Origin: an uncultured Bacteroidales bacterium
Lineage (GTDB): Bacteria; Bacteroidota; Bacteroidia; Bacteroidales; UBA932
DNA: 58,186 nucleotides
Direction of reading: 5' to 3'
NCBI GenBank assembly: GCA_944326385.1
Contig: CALVDT010000003.1
Span: 1 to 58,186, forward strand
Shown here: positions 41,052 through 50,688 of the stretch, one piece after another
Numbering within the stretch: position 1 is the stretch's first letter
Layout of the letters: every line of letters begins with the position of its first letter
Made by a program: the position numbers and the translations under genes
Notes under the pieces: generated by a model
Seen by the model: only the letters and a program-made list of their open reading frames with translations
Database searches by the model: none
Told to the model about the DNA's origin: nothing

Positions 41052-43391
41052 TTTCTTCCTCCTGGAAGAAGCCTTCCTGCGTTTCGATTCCTTGATGGAA
41101 GTCCGGATCTTTTCCTTGCGGGCGGCCTTCCTGGCTGCCCGGCCGGCTTCCATTTCAGCAGCAGACTGCTCCGAAAGACGCTCCTCAAAGCCGGTCTCCA
41201 CGAGTTCATAGTCCAGAAGCTTCTGGTCGAGATTCGCTTTCTTCACCCTTATCTTCACCGGGTCGCCGAGATTGTAGACCATTCTCGAACTGCGCCCCAC
41301 GATGCGGTATCTCTCTTCATCGAATTCATAGAAATCGGACTTTATATCGCGCAAGGCGACCATGCCCTCTATCTTTGTCGGCTCTATTTCCACGTACATC
41401 CCCCAGTCAGTAAGACCTGAGATATGCCCTTCGAATTCATAGCCGACCTTGTCCTGCATGAACTCCACGAGCTTGTACTTGATGCTCGCCCTCTCAGCCT
41501 CGGCGGCTACCACCTCCCTCTCGGAAGCATACTTGCACAGCCCTTCGTAATAATCCTTCTTCTGCGACGGAGCACCGTCCAGATACATGGCCAGCAGCCT
41601 GTGCACCATCATGTCCGGATACCGCCTGATAGGAGAGGTGAAATGCGTGTAATACCTGAAAGCCAAGCCGTAATGGCCGATATTGTCCGTACTGTAACGG
41701 GCTTTCGCCATTGTCCTGAGAGACAGCAGTTCTATGGCATTGAACTCAGGCTTGTCCTTGGCCTGGGCGAAAAGATGGTTCAGTTCCTTTGAAATCTCCC
41801 TGCCATTGTTCATCTGACCCAGGGTATATCCGAAATTCCCCACAAAACCGCGCAGGTTCTCGAGCTTGTCCTGATTCGGTTCGTCATGGATACGGTAGAC
41901 AAATGTCTTCGCTTCCGATTTCCGGCCTTTTGCCGCAGACTTGCATTTTACAGCCACAAATTCTGCCACGGAGCGGTTTGCAAGAAGCATGAACTCCTCG
42001 ATAAGCCAGTTCGCCTCTACCGAAACCTTCTGATACACGTTCACCGGACGGCCTTTCTCATCCACCTCCACTTTCATCTCGGGTCGCTCGAAACTTATCG
42101 CCCCTGCCGCAAATCTCCGTTTCCGGAGTTTCGAGGCCAAAGAATCTATCACAAGTATCGCCTCTTTCACAATATCGGGCACCGCCTTTGTCTGCCCGTC
42201 CACGGTGAATGTGAACTCTTCGCCCATGGCCTTCTTCCCGGCCTCGATGATCTGCTGGGCATTCTCGTATGCAAACCTGTAATCGGAATTGATGATAGTC
42301 CTCCCGAATTTCTGCCCCACGACCCTTGCCAGCGGCGTAAGTTCGAAAACAGCCGAGAAACAGAGCTTGTCTTCTCCCGGACGGAGCGAGCACAGCTTGT
42401 TGGAAAGCTTCTCCGGCAGCATCGGCACGGTCCTGTCCACCAGATAGACGGAAGTACCCCTGTTCCTCGCCTCTTCATCCACTACGCTGCCAGGCTTCAC
42501 ATAATATGTCACGTCGGCAATATGCACGCCGACCTCGTAATTCCCGTTATCCAGCTTCCTGAAGGACAATGCATCGTCGAAGTCCTTCGCATCTGCCGGG
42601 TCAATGGTGAATGTGGTCACTCCCCTGAAATCCATCCTGCCTTCAATATCAGCTTCGGCAATCTTGTCGGAAATGGAGTCGGCCGCATTCTCCACCTCCG
42701 GTTCGAAACGGTAAGGAAGCGCGTATTCCGCCAGGATCGCATGCATCTCGGTGTCATTTTCACCCGGCTCGCCAAGTACGTCGACTATATGTCCGACCGG
42801 TGCTGCTTCGCCCTTCTCCCAATGGTCCACGACTGCGGCCACCTTCATCCCTGCCCTGACCTTCATCTCCTTCCGCGCTCCATCCACACTCTCGAAAAGC
42901 CCCAGGACCACATATGCGTTATCGCCCTTCTTCCGGAGGAATCCGGTGGTGTCCGGCAGCTCCTCGGGATTTGCAGACTGGCTGACGCGTTTTTTCCTGT
43001 TCTTGTATCCGACAGGCGAAGCTCCGGTAAGAGGGATGACGATATCATACGGCATCACCCTGCTTTCCATCAGCACCCAGGCCTGCTCGCCGACCACGTG
43101 AAGTATGCCCACGAAAGGCTTCCTGGAACGTTCCAGAATCTCAGTCACGACTCCTTCCCTCCTCTGCCGGTCGGTTTTCTCCTTCGTCACCGCCACCTTC
43201 ACAATATCACCGTTCAATGCACCCCTTGTCTTGGATGCCTTCACGAACACATCATCCTCCCCGCCTTCGACAATGACAAAGATATAGCCCTCACGGGTCA
43301 TCTGCACCCTTCCTGTCAATTCCAGCACAGGCTTTCTCTCTTTTTTCGTCTTTTTCCCGCTTCTGGTTCTTCTTCTGTTCCTGTCAGCCAT
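41046..43391 (-). CDS. rnr: Ribonuclease R
   Basis: A 781-residue processive 3'-5' exoribonuclease able to degrade structured RNA. It has cold-shock-like domains (TREGYIFVIVEGGEDDVFV), the RNB catalytic motif TIDPADAKDFDDALSF with the Mg-binding aspartates, HFTSPIRRYPDMMVHRLLA, a C-terminal S1 domain (GYEFEGHISGLTDWGMYVEI) and a very basic tail (from about 750, rich in Lys and Arg) that helps bind RNA. A similarly basic segment starts the protein (RNRRRTRSGKKTKKERK). Convergent with the S41 gene, overlapping by 6 bases, so read-through of either would produce antisense RNA. Confidence 0.96.
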   Translation of the reverse strand: MADRNRRRTRSGKKTKKERKPVLELTGRVQMTREGYIFVIVEGGEDDVFVKASKTRGALNGDIVKVAVTKEKTDRQRREGVVTEILERSRKPFVGILHVVGEQAWVLMESRVMPYDIVIPLTGASPVGYKNRKKRVSQSANPEELPDTTGFLRKKGDNAYVVLGLFESVDGARKEMKVRAGMKVAAVVDHWEKGEAAPVGHIVDVLGEPGENDTEMHAILAEYALPYRFEPEVENAADSISDKIAEADIEGRMDFRGVTTFTIDPADAKDFDDALSFRKLDNGNYEVGVHIADVTYYVKPGSVVDEEARNRGTSVYLVDRTVPMLPEKLSNKLCSLRPGEDKLCFSAVFELTPLARVVGQKFGRTIINSDYRFAYENAQQIIEAGKKAMGEEFTFTVDGQTKAVPDIVKEAILVIDSLASKLRKRRFAAGAISFERPEMKVEVDEKGRPVNVYQKVSVEANWLIEEFMLLANRSVAEFVAVKCKSAAKGRKSEAKTFVYRIHDEPNQDKLENLRGFVGNFGYTLGQMNNGREISKELNHLFAQAKDKPEFNAIELLSLRTMAKARYSTDNIGHYGLAFRYYTHFTSPIRRYPDMMVHRLLAMYLDGAPSQKKDYYEGLCKYASEREVVAAEAERASIKYKLVEFMQDKVGYEFEGHISGLTDWGMYVEIEPTKIEGMVALRDIKSDFYEFDEERYRIVGRSSRMVYNLGDPVKIRVKKANLDQKLLDYELVETGFEERLSEQSAAEMEAGRAARKAARKEKIRTSIKESKRRKASSRRKKS

Positions 43392-43408
43392 AATAACAAA
43401 ATTTTTCG

Positions 43409-43416
43409 TATCTTTG
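43409..43416 (+). promoter_or_regulatory. -7 box of gpmI
   Basis: TATCTTTG, 73 bases before the ATG at 43490. The intervening leader is T-rich and shows no stable hairpin. Confidence 0.6.
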
Positions 43417-43489
43417 TTGTTTGGTCACAAATTTAAGAAACTGTTTTTATTTTTTACAAGATTGTATCAAGGATTTTAAATTATTCTAT

Positions 43490-45007
43490 ATGGACAGGAA
43501 AGTTCTTCTGATGATCCTCGACGGATGGGGCGAGGGCAAACACAACTGGACAAACGCCATCTATACACAGGGGGCTCCGTACATCGACTCCCTGAGGGGA
43601 AAATATCCATTCAGCCATCTCCAGGCCTGCGGTGAATATGTGGGACTGCCGGACGGACAGATGGGCAATTCCGAAGTAGGCCACCTGAACCTCGGTGCCG
43701 GAAGAGTCGTATACCAGGATCTCGTGAAGATAAACATGGCCTGCAGGGAGCACAGACTGCTTGACAATCCTGAAATCAAGGCCGTCTACGACTATGCCTT
43801 GAAGAACGGCAAACAGCTGCATCTCATGGGGCTTGCCTCGATGGGCGGTGTACACAGTTCGCTGGCCCATGTCTATGAGTTCCTGGCCGTAGCAAAGCAG
43901 TACGGGCTTGAGAAGGTATTCGTGCACTGCTTCATGGACGGCCGCGACACAGATCCGAGAAGCGGGAAAGGCTTCGTGGCTGAACTTGAACAGAAGATGG
44001 CCGAAACCACGGGCAAGGTGGCTTCCGTCTGCGGACGCTACTACGCGATGGACCGCGACAAGAGATGGGAAAGGGTCAGACTCGCATACGACATGCTTGT
44101 CAAAGGCGAAGGGGCGAAATTCACTTCCGCCACTGAAGGCATCCAGGCATCGTACGATGAAGGCGTGACCGACGAATTCATCAAGCCGATATGCATCACG
44201 GGGGCAGACGGAAATCCGTTAGGGACCATCCACGAAGACGATGCGGTGATATTCTTCAACTTCAGGAACGACCGCGCCCGTGAAATCACATCGGTCCTCA
44301 CCCAGGAAGACATGCCCGACTTCGGCATGAAGACACTGCCTCTCTACTACTGCTGCTTCACACCTTACGATGACAAATTCCAGGGCGTGCACATCCTTTT
44401 CGACAAGGAGAATGTGCAGGACACCCTCGGAGAGACTGTGGCAAAGGCCGGGAAACACCAGCTCCGCATTGCAGAGACAGAGAAATATGCCCACGTGACC
44501 TTCTTCTTCAACGGAGGCCGCGAAGAACAGTTTGCAAATGAAGACAGGATACTGGTGAATTCGCCGAAAGTGCCGACCTACGATCTTCTCCCTGAAATGA
44601 GCGCACAGGAAGTGACCGAAAAACTGACGGAAGTGCTGAAGACAGGCAAGGAAGATATGGTCATCCTCAATTTCGCAAACGGGGACATGGTAGGACATAC
44701 GGGAGTCTTCTCCGCCATCTGTCGTGCCGTCGCCAAGATAGACAAATGCGTGAAGGACGTCGTGGAGACAGCCGTAGCCAACGGCTATGTCGTGCTTCTG
44801 ACCGCTGACCACGGGAATGCAGACCATGCCTACAACGATGACGGCACTCCGAACACGGCGCATTCGCTGAACACCGTACAGTTCATCGTCATAAATGCAG
44901 GAGTCGACCATGTGAAAGACGGCAAGCTCGCCGATGTGGCGCCTACCATCCTGAAGCTGATGGGAATCCCTCAGCCGGAGGCAATGACAGGAGAACCGCT
45001 GATCTGA
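43490..45007 (+). CDS. gpmI: 2,3-bisphosphoglycerate-independent phosphoglycerate mutase
   Basis: A 505-residue Mn-dependent glycolytic enzyme of the alkaline phosphatase superfamily interconverting 3- and 2-phosphoglycerate. It begins [11 protein letters not shown] (metal-binding Asp), has [18 protein letters not shown], whose Ser is the phosphorylated nucleophile, [13 protein letters not shown], and the metal-binding [13 protein letters not shown] near the end. The start is ATG at 43490; a longer reading from 43421 would begin at a GTG or similar codon close to the promoter without conservation. The ROK kinase gene follows after 28 bases, suggesting a sugar-metabolism operon. Confidence 0.96.
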   Translation: MDRKVLLMILDGWGEGKHNWTNAIYTQGAPYIDSLRGKYPFSHLQACGEYVGLPDGQMGNSEVGHLNLGAGRVVYQDLVKINMACREHRLLDNPEIKAVYDYALKNGKQLHLMGLASMGGVHSSLAHVYEFLAVAKQYGLEKVFVHCFMDGRDTDPRSGKGFVAELEQKMAETTGKVASVCGRYYAMDRDKRWERVRLAYDMLVKGEGAKFTSATEGIQASYDEGVTDEFIKPICITGADGNPLGTIHEDDAVIFFNFRNDRAREITSVLTQEDMPDFGMKTLPLYYCCFTPYDDKFQGVHILFDKENVQDTLGETVAKAGKHQLRIAETEKYAHVTFFFNGGREEQFANEDRILVNSPKVPTYDLLPEMSAQEVTEKLTEVLKTGKEDMVILNFANGDMVGHTGVFSAICRAVAKIDKCVKDVVETAVANGYVVLLTADHGNADHAYNDDGTPNTAHSLNTVQFIVINAGVDHVKDGKLADVAPTILKLMGIPQPEAMTGEPLI

Positions 45008-45035
45008 TTCTGAAAACCTTTAAACCACACAGACT

Positions 45036-46148
45036 ATGACTGATTTCAAGAATGACCCGCGCATCGTACTGACACTCGATGCAGGAGGGACGAACATGGT
45101 ATTCAGCGCCATGAAAGGCGGTGAGTTCATCGTCGAACCTCTGACACTCCCCGCACACTCGGATACCCTGGATCTGTGTCTGGGAACCATGGTGACCGGA
45201 TTCAGGACCATCATCGACAAGCTGGGGGAAAAGCCGGCGGCAATAAGCTTCGCCTTCCCCGGTCCGGCCGACTATCCCAACGGGATTATCGGAGGATACC
45301 TCCCGAATTTCCCGTCTTTCAGGGACGGGGTCGCCCTCGGGCCATTCCTGAACAAGACCTTCGGTGTACCGGTCTTCATAAACAACGACGGTGACCTTTT
45401 CGCATACGGAGAAGCCTTAGGCGGGATATTGCCGGAGACAAACTCAAGACTGGAGGCTTCCGGAAGCAGCAAGCGGTACCATAATCTGATCGGATATACG
45501 TTCGGAACAGGCTTCGGCATCGGTGTCGTCGTGAACGACCAGCTGAACAGAGGGGACAACTCCTGCGTCGAGACCTTCTGCCTCCCGCACAAGGATGACA
45601 GGGACATGATTGTGGAAGACGGCATAGCCATAAGGGCAGTGAAACGGCTTTATGGCGAATTTTCCGGAGACATTGACCACAAGTTCGAACCGAAGGATAT
45701 CTTCGACATTGCCGAGGGCAGGATCCAGGGAGATGCCGAAGCTGCGAAGAAGGCATTTGCCGGAATAGGAGCGGCGGCAGGAGATGCGATGGCCACCGCA
45801 GCATCACTCATCGACGGGCTTATAGTCATCGGCGGAGGGGTGACGGCGTCCCACAAATATTTCATGCCTGCACTCCTTGCGGCATTGCGAGGCAAGATAC
45901 ACTCTCTCAACGGCGAAGAGACCGGGCGGGTGCAGTCCAGGATATACAATCTCGATGATTCCGAAGAGTTTGCCGCGTTCGCCAGAGGAGATCAGAGGAA
46001 ACTCAAAGTGTACGGCTTCGACGATGAGGTCATATATGACCCTCAGAAGCGCATCGGCATAGCCATATCGAAGCTCGGGGCGAGCAGGGCAATATCCGTA
46101 GGTGCATACACTTTCGCCCTGAGCCAGCTGGACAAGATGCAGATGTAA
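45036..46148 (+). CDS. ROK-family sugar kinase-like protein without the zinc motif
   Basis: A 370-residue ROK-family protein, likely to phosphorylate a hexose (glucose, fructose or mannose). The phosphate-binding motif is VLTLDAGGTNMVFS (about 11-24), the catalytic Asp is in VFINNDGDLFAYGE, and GYTFGTGFGIGVVV marks the second phosphate-binding loop; IVIGGGVTASH is the adenosine motif. The ROK zinc-binding sequence CxCGxxGCxE is missing; the corresponding region is SCVETFCLPHKDD. It is larger than most ROK kinases (about 300). Its position directly before manA suggests a mannose- or fructose-related substrate. Confidence 0.85.
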   Translation: MTDFKNDPRIVLTLDAGGTNMVFSAMKGGEFIVEPLTLPAHSDTLDLCLGTMVTGFRTIIDKLGEKPAAISFAFPGPADYPNGIIGGYLPNFPSFRDGVALGPFLNKTFGVPVFINNDGDLFAYGEALGGILPETNSRLEASGSSKRYHNLIGYTFGTGFGIGVVVNDQLNRGDNSCVETFCLPHKDDRDMIVEDGIAIRAVKRLYGEFSGDIDHKFEPKDIFDIAEGRIQGDAEAAKKAFAGIGAAAGDAMATAASLIDGLIVIGGGVTASHKYFMPALLAALRGKIHSLNGEETGRVQSRIYNLDDSEEFAAFARGDQRKLKVYGFDDEVIYDPQKRIGIAISKLGASRAISVGAYTFALSQLDKMQM

Positions 46149-46178
46149 ACCTGCAAAGGAATTGATATCCATAGAATC

Positions 46179-47150
46179 ATGTATATATTCAAATTCAAAC
46201 CCATACTCAAGACCCTCGTCTGGGGCGGGGAGAAAATAGCTCCGTTCAAGGGAATCCGGACAGAGCAGCACAACATAGGAGAAAGCTGGGAACTGTCAGG
46301 AGTCAAGGGCAATGAATCCACTGTAGCCAACGGTCCGCTTGCCGGAAAGACTGTCAGCGAACTGATCTCGGAATACAGGGAGGCGCTGGTCGGAACGTCG
46401 AATTATGAAAAGACAGGGACAGAATTCCCTCTTCTCATAAAGTTCATAGATGCCAGGCAGGATCTTTCCATCCAGGTGCATCCGGACGACAGGCTTGCTG
46501 CAGAAAGGCATGGCGGATCGAAGGGCAAGACAGAAATGTGGTACGTGGTGGATGCGGACAGGGATGCGCATCTTATGTCCGGTCTGTCAAAGGCTGTCAC
46601 TCCCGATGAGTATGTGGCGCGAGTGGCCGATCATACCATCACTGACGTGCTTCATGACTACAAGGTCTCTCCGGGCGATGTGTTCTTCCTTCCTGCAGGC
46701 CGCATCCACAGTATCGGTGCAGGGTCTTTCATCGCTGAAATCCAGCAGACTTCGGACATTACCTACAGGATCTACGATTTCGGCAGGCCGGGTCTGGACG
46801 GAAAGCCTCGTGAGCTGCATACAGAGTTGGCAAAGGATGCAATCGACTATAGTGTCGAGCCCGACTACAGGACGCACTATACACGGAAGGTGAACGAAGA
46901 GGTCGCTCTGGTGAGCTGCAGGTATTTCACGACATCTCTTCTTGAGATGGACAGGCCGTACCGGAAAGATCTTTCAAAACTGGATTCATTCCTGACAGTC
47001 ATCTGCACCGCCGGGAAAGGCGAGATCATCGGCAGCGAAGGAAACCGTGAAAGCATCCATCAGGGTGAGACAGTCCTGATTCCCGCAGCCATGACATCGG
47101 TGGAATTTGTTCCCGATGCCGGACTCACGGTATTGACCGCATTCGTGTAG
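46179..47150 (+). CDS. manA: Type I mannose-6-phosphate isomerase
   Basis: A 323-residue cupin-fold zinc enzyme that interconverts mannose-6-phosphate and fructose-6-phosphate. It starts with the PMI signature LVWGGEKIAPFKGI, has SIQVHPDD and KTEMWYVVDA with zinc ligands, FFLPAGRIHSIGAG with the third His, and SDITYRIYDFGR. The short bacterial form is normal. It follows the ROK gene by 30 bases and ends 17 bases before the convergent M3 peptidase gene. With gpmI and the ROK kinase it forms a probable sugar-phosphate operon. Confidence 0.95.
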   Translation: MYIFKFKPILKTLVWGGEKIAPFKGIRTEQHNIGESWELSGVKGNESTVANGPLAGKTVSELISEYREALVGTSNYEKTGTEFPLLIKFIDARQDLSIQVHPDDRLAAERHGGSKGKTEMWYVVDADRDAHLMSGLSKAVTPDEYVARVADHTITDVLHDYKVSPGDVFFLPAGRIHSIGAGSFIAEIQQTSDITYRIYDFGRPGLDGKPRELHTELAKDAIDYSVEPDYRTHYTRKVNEEVALVSCRYFTTSLLEMDRPYRKDLSKLDSFLTVICTAGKGEIIGSEGNRESIHQGETVLIPAAMTSVEFVPDAGLTVLTAFV

Positions 47151-47167
47151 GCAGGCCGACAGGACGA

Positions 47168-49450
47168 TCAATCCAGTCCACGGGCACGGAGGAGGGCACC
47201 GGCATCGGGCGCCGAACCCCTGAAACGCTTGTAAAGGACCATCGGGTCATCGCTGCCGCCTTTCTCAAGGATATTGCGGCGGTAAGACATGGCCGTACGG
47301 GAATTGAAGATCCCCCTGCGCTGGAAAAGTTCGAAAGCGTCCTTATCCAGAACCTCAGCCCACAGATAGCCATAATAGCCCGCACTGTAGCCGCTCTTGA
47401 AAATGTGGTTGAAATAAGTGGTCCTGTAACGAGGGATAATCTCGTCGATAAGACCGATTTCCTTCATCATGCAAGACTCGAATTCCACAGGATCGACAAG
47501 ACGGAGCTCGGAAGAAGTCCCCAAAGACCGCTTTTTCCCATTCACGACCAGAAAAGCCGGTTCTGCGCCCTCTGGAGCAGGAACGGATGAAGCAAAAGGA
47601 CAATCCGACGGGACATAAATGGAAGTAAGCTCATGCCACCTCATGTCCAGAATGGCTGCCGCAGCAAGTTCAGTGGTCATGAAGCCCTGGTTGAATTTGC
47701 CGGAACGCCTGATGCTTGTCACAAGAGAATCGGGAATGACCTCGCCAGTCTCATAATGCCGCGCATACATGGCAAGCACTTCCGGCTGGAAAGCCCAGTT
47801 CTCGTTCAGCTGAGACGGAAGCTCCACAAAATCCCTTGTCACATTCGTCCCGCTCACATCCTTGTATGTACACCGGCTCAGAAGACCATGCAATGCATGC
47901 CCGAACTCATGGAACATCGTAGCGGTCTCGTCCAGAGTCAGAAGAGACGGCTTCCCTGCGGCCGGCTTCGTGAAATTGGCCACATTCACTATTATAGGAC
48001 GGATATCCTCTCCGTCAGCGGAAATCTCCTGATTGCGGATATTGCTCATCCACGCACCTCCCCTCTTGGTACTGCGCGGATAGTAATCAGTAAGGAGTAT
48101 CCCGACCAGAGAACTGTCGGAATCCGTCACCTTGAAGCCTTCTACATCCGGATGATACAGAGGAATGCTGTCCAGCTTCTCGAAATCAAGCCCATACAGT
48201 CTGTGAGCCACTGCGAAAACACCTTCCCTGACATTTTCCATGCGGAAATAAGGCTTTATCAGATTCTCGTCTATGGCATATTTCTCCATCCTGACCCTCT
48301 CGGCATAATAAGCCCAGTCCCACGGCCGGATCACCGAAGTGCTGTCTTCAGGAAGCAGGCCGGCCTGCACATCGGCATCCATGATCTTCTGCATGTCCGC
48401 TACCTCCTCACCTGCCTTCGACACTCCTGCATCGAAAATCTTCTCCAGGAAAGAATCCACTGCCGCCGGAGTCTTGGCCATCTTGTCTGAAAGGATGAAC
48501 CCGGCAGGAGTGTCATACCCGAGAAGACGGGCCTTCTCCATCCTCAAAGCCATTATCTTCAGGACAATATCCTTGTTGTCGCAATCATTGCCGTTGTTCC
48601 CCCTTGACGAATAAGCGCGGAACATCTTCTCCCTGAGCTCCCTGTTGGAACTGTAAGTCATGAAAGGCACATAACTCGGATTGTGCAATGTAAACACCCA
48701 CGGTCCGCCAGGAAGCACATCGTCTTCTGCAATCCCCTTCAGTCTGGCGGCTTCCCTGGCTGTTATGCCGGCTGCACCGGCCTCTGCTGCCGCTGCATTG
48801 AGGACCTGCTCAGGAAGTCCGGCGATCTCCGAAGAGTCGGTAAGCAGAAGCGAGAAAGTATTGGTCTCGGAAAGCAGATTGTTGCCGAATGTCTGCTCCA
48901 GAGAGGCCAACTCGCTGTTTATTTCCCTCATTCTTGCCTGAGCTGCCTCATCCAGGGCCACACCGTTCGACAGGAACTGGTTGTACAGTTTCTCTGTGAG
49001 CCTTATCTGCTCCGTTGTAAGCCCGGAATCGTCCCTCGTGTCGTAGACGGCCTTCACCCTCGCGAAGAAATACGGATTCATGAAAATGTTGTCGGTATGC
49101 TCCGTAAGAAGAGGTATGACCTTCTCCACTACCTTCTGGAGAGCAGGAGTTGCATCGCTTTCAGCCAGATTGAAAAGCACTCCGCAAGTCCTGTCCAGAA
49201 TTTTCCCGGACTGCTCGTATGCAGCTATGGTGTTCTCGAATGTAGGTGCAGCATCACGGGCAATGATAGCATCCACCTCGGCCGCCTGCTGATGGATGCC
49301 GAATTTCACGGCATGGAGATAGCTGTTGTCGGAAATCTTTTCAAAAGGAGGGATTCCGTAAGGAGTATCCCAGTCTCCGAATAACGGGTTGATATTACTG
49401 CAGGACATCATGATTAAAGCAATACCCGAAAACAATATTCTTCTGGTCAT
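47168..49450 (-). CDS. M3 family dipeptidyl carboxypeptidase lipoprotein (Dcp-like)
   Basis: A 760-residue zinc metallopeptidase of the M3 (Dcp/oligopeptidase A) type that removes dipeptides from the C terminus of peptides. The catalytic motif is ATMFHEFGHALHGLLS, followed by the third zinc ligand region FVELPSQLNENW. The N terminus MTRRILFSGIALIMMSCSN carries a lipobox with Cys 17, so it is exported as a lipoprotein rather than cytoplasmic. The start overlaps the stop of the DUF5689 gene by 4 bases, so it belongs to the nuclease/TonB locus and would digest peptides in the same compartment. Confidence 0.94.
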   Translation of the reverse strand: MTRRILFSGIALIMMSCSNINPLFGDWDTPYGIPPFEKISDNSYLHAVKFGIHQQAAEVDAIIARDAAPTFENTIAAYEQSGKILDRTCGVLFNLAESDATPALQKVVEKVIPLLTEHTDNIFMNPYFFARVKAVYDTRDDSGLTTEQIRLTEKLYNQFLSNGVALDEAAQARMREINSELASLEQTFGNNLLSETNTFSLLLTDSSEIAGLPEQVLNAAAAEAGAAGITAREAARLKGIAEDDVLPGGPWVFTLHNPSYVPFMTYSSNRELREKMFRAYSSRGNNGNDCDNKDIVLKIMALRMEKARLLGYDTPAGFILSDKMAKTPAAVDSFLEKIFDAGVSKAGEEVADMQKIMDADVQAGLLPEDSTSVIRPWDWAYYAERVRMEKYAIDENLIKPYFRMENVREGVFAVAHRLYGLDFEKLDSIPLYHPDVEGFKVTDSDSSLVGILLTDYYPRSTKRGGAWMSNIRNQEISADGEDIRPIIVNVANFTKPAAGKPSLLTLDETATMFHEFGHALHGLLSRCTYKDVSGTNVTRDFVELPSQLNENWAFQPEVLAMYARHYETGEVIPDSLVTSIRRSGKFNQGFMTTELAAAAILDMRWHELTSIYVPSDCPFASSVPAPEGAEPAFLVVNGKKRSLGTSSELRLVDPVEFESCMMKEIGLIDEIIPRYRTTYFNHIFKSGYSAGYYGYLWAEVLDKDAFELFQRRGIFNSRTAMSYRRNILEKGGSDDPMVLYKRFRGSAPDAGALLRARGLD

Positions 49451-50589
49451 AACGGTAGGGTTTCATTTACATGGATGCCGTTCTGGTCGAGAAGCACAAA
49501 CTGGAGGCTGCCCTGGTACATGGTCAATATTCCTGTGGCATTTATGGTCTTGGCCCCGGATCTGACCTCAGGATCGATCTCCAGGTCTGCAAAACGGCTG
49601 TAGCCGCTCGTACGGATCTGGACCTCGGTGCCTCCCGGCATCTCGAAATACTGGCTGACATTGGCCGGAGTGGCATAGCGGAGCATCTCCTCCTTGTGGT
49701 CGGCCACTGTCCCGTAGACTCCGTTATCGGCATCCTGACCGTTTCCTACATTGCAGCCATCCCAATCACCGGCACGGAGATGCGCCTTCACGTTCTGCTC
49801 GCTCATGGCCCAGGTTGTTATCCCGTAGTTTTTCGGCTCCTCGCCTGCATCGGTCGAAAGGAAAACCCTGTTTGCGGATTCGTCGGTATCCATCTGCGCC
49901 GAATTGATATACAGCAAGGTAAAAATCTCTCCGGTATATGTCAGATTGTTCAGGGTGATATATTTCCCTATATACTCGTTCGTAGCCTGGGTATCCTCCC
50001 TCCCCGGAAGAGCGCTTTCGGACACTGTGACAGGAGCCGCCGGTTCACCTTCAGCCCCGCGGAAAATATGCTGGTCAATCAGATACTGGACTTCAATATA
50101 TGAAGTCTCGTATTCTTCTGTAAGGTCCTCAAGACCCAGCTGCACCATCCCGCTGCCGCCGGTAGGTTCGCCCTGATACTCCCCTGGTGTCTTGTAGCCG
50201 TACATTCCGAGCCAGAGGCCCTTGCATTTGACATACACTGTCTGACCGAGCTTGTATTCGTTGTAAAGTCCTGTCTTTCCCATTTTAAGCTCAATACCGG
50301 CAGTCCCGTCCTGGATATACAGGCTTCTGTAGAAATTCCCGGACTGGTCCGAAGTCACCACCTTTCCGGCAATCACTATCTCGTCCTCTATCTCGAACGG
50401 ACGCCCCGGAGTGTACATATCGGCCAGCTGCCTGATAGTGTGAGTAGCCTCCATCTCCACGGACTGCCACTGCTCAGGCTCAGGATACTTCCCTGTAAAC
50501 ACGGGAGTGAACTCTTCGCAGGAGCTCAGAAGAACCGCAGCCGAGAGCATTGCAGCCCCGCCGATTATCATGTTTTGTATTCTTTTCAT
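49447..50589 (-). CDS. DUF5689 lipoprotein
   Basis: A 380-residue surface or periplasmic lipoprotein; signal peptide with lipobox LLSSC near residue 24. Residues from about 50 form a DUF5689 domain (TIRQLADMYTPGRPFEIEDEIVIAGKVVTSDQSGNFYRSLYIQDGTAGIELKMG), an OB-fold-like domain that is also seen in proteins near secreted nucleases. The rest is a beta-rich domain with an ICxA-like end (GILTMYQGSLQFVLLDQNG). I set the start at ATG 50587-50589. Located between the TonB receptor (99 bases upstream) and the M3 peptidase (4-base overlap), it takes the position that SusD holds in glycan loci and is likely the receptor's surface partner. Confidence 0.85.
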   Translation of the reverse strand: MKRIQNMIIGGAAMLSAAVLLSSCEEFTPVFTGKYPEPEQWQSVEMEATHTIRQLADMYTPGRPFEIEDEIVIAGKVVTSDQSGNFYRSLYIQDGTAGIELKMGKTGLYNEYKLGQTVYVKCKGLWLGMYGYKTPGEYQGEPTGGSGMVQLGLEDLTEEYETSYIEVQYLIDQHIFRGAEGEPAAPVTVSESALPGREDTQATNEYIGKYITLNNLTYTGEIFTLLYINSAQMDTDESANRVFLSTDAGEEPKNYGITTWAMSEQNVKAHLRAGDWDGCNVGNGQDADNGVYGTVADHKEEMLRYATPANVSQYFEMPGGTEVQIRTSGYSRFADLEIDPEVRSGAKTINATGILTMYQGSLQFVLLDQNGIHVNETLPL

Positions 50590-50688
50590 TTTATTATAAT
50601 TGTTTACTTTCAATTTTTCAATTCAGTTTCTGACCGAATTCACGGACCCGAAGATAACGCCGCAATGCACCGGTTATCACGCACCGGA

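Noticed and set aside
41886-43436. 516-codon open frame antisense to RNase R
   Set aside because: It mirrors the RNase R gene; the product is rich in His, Arg and Cys with no domain, and the RNase R motifs on the other strand are complete.
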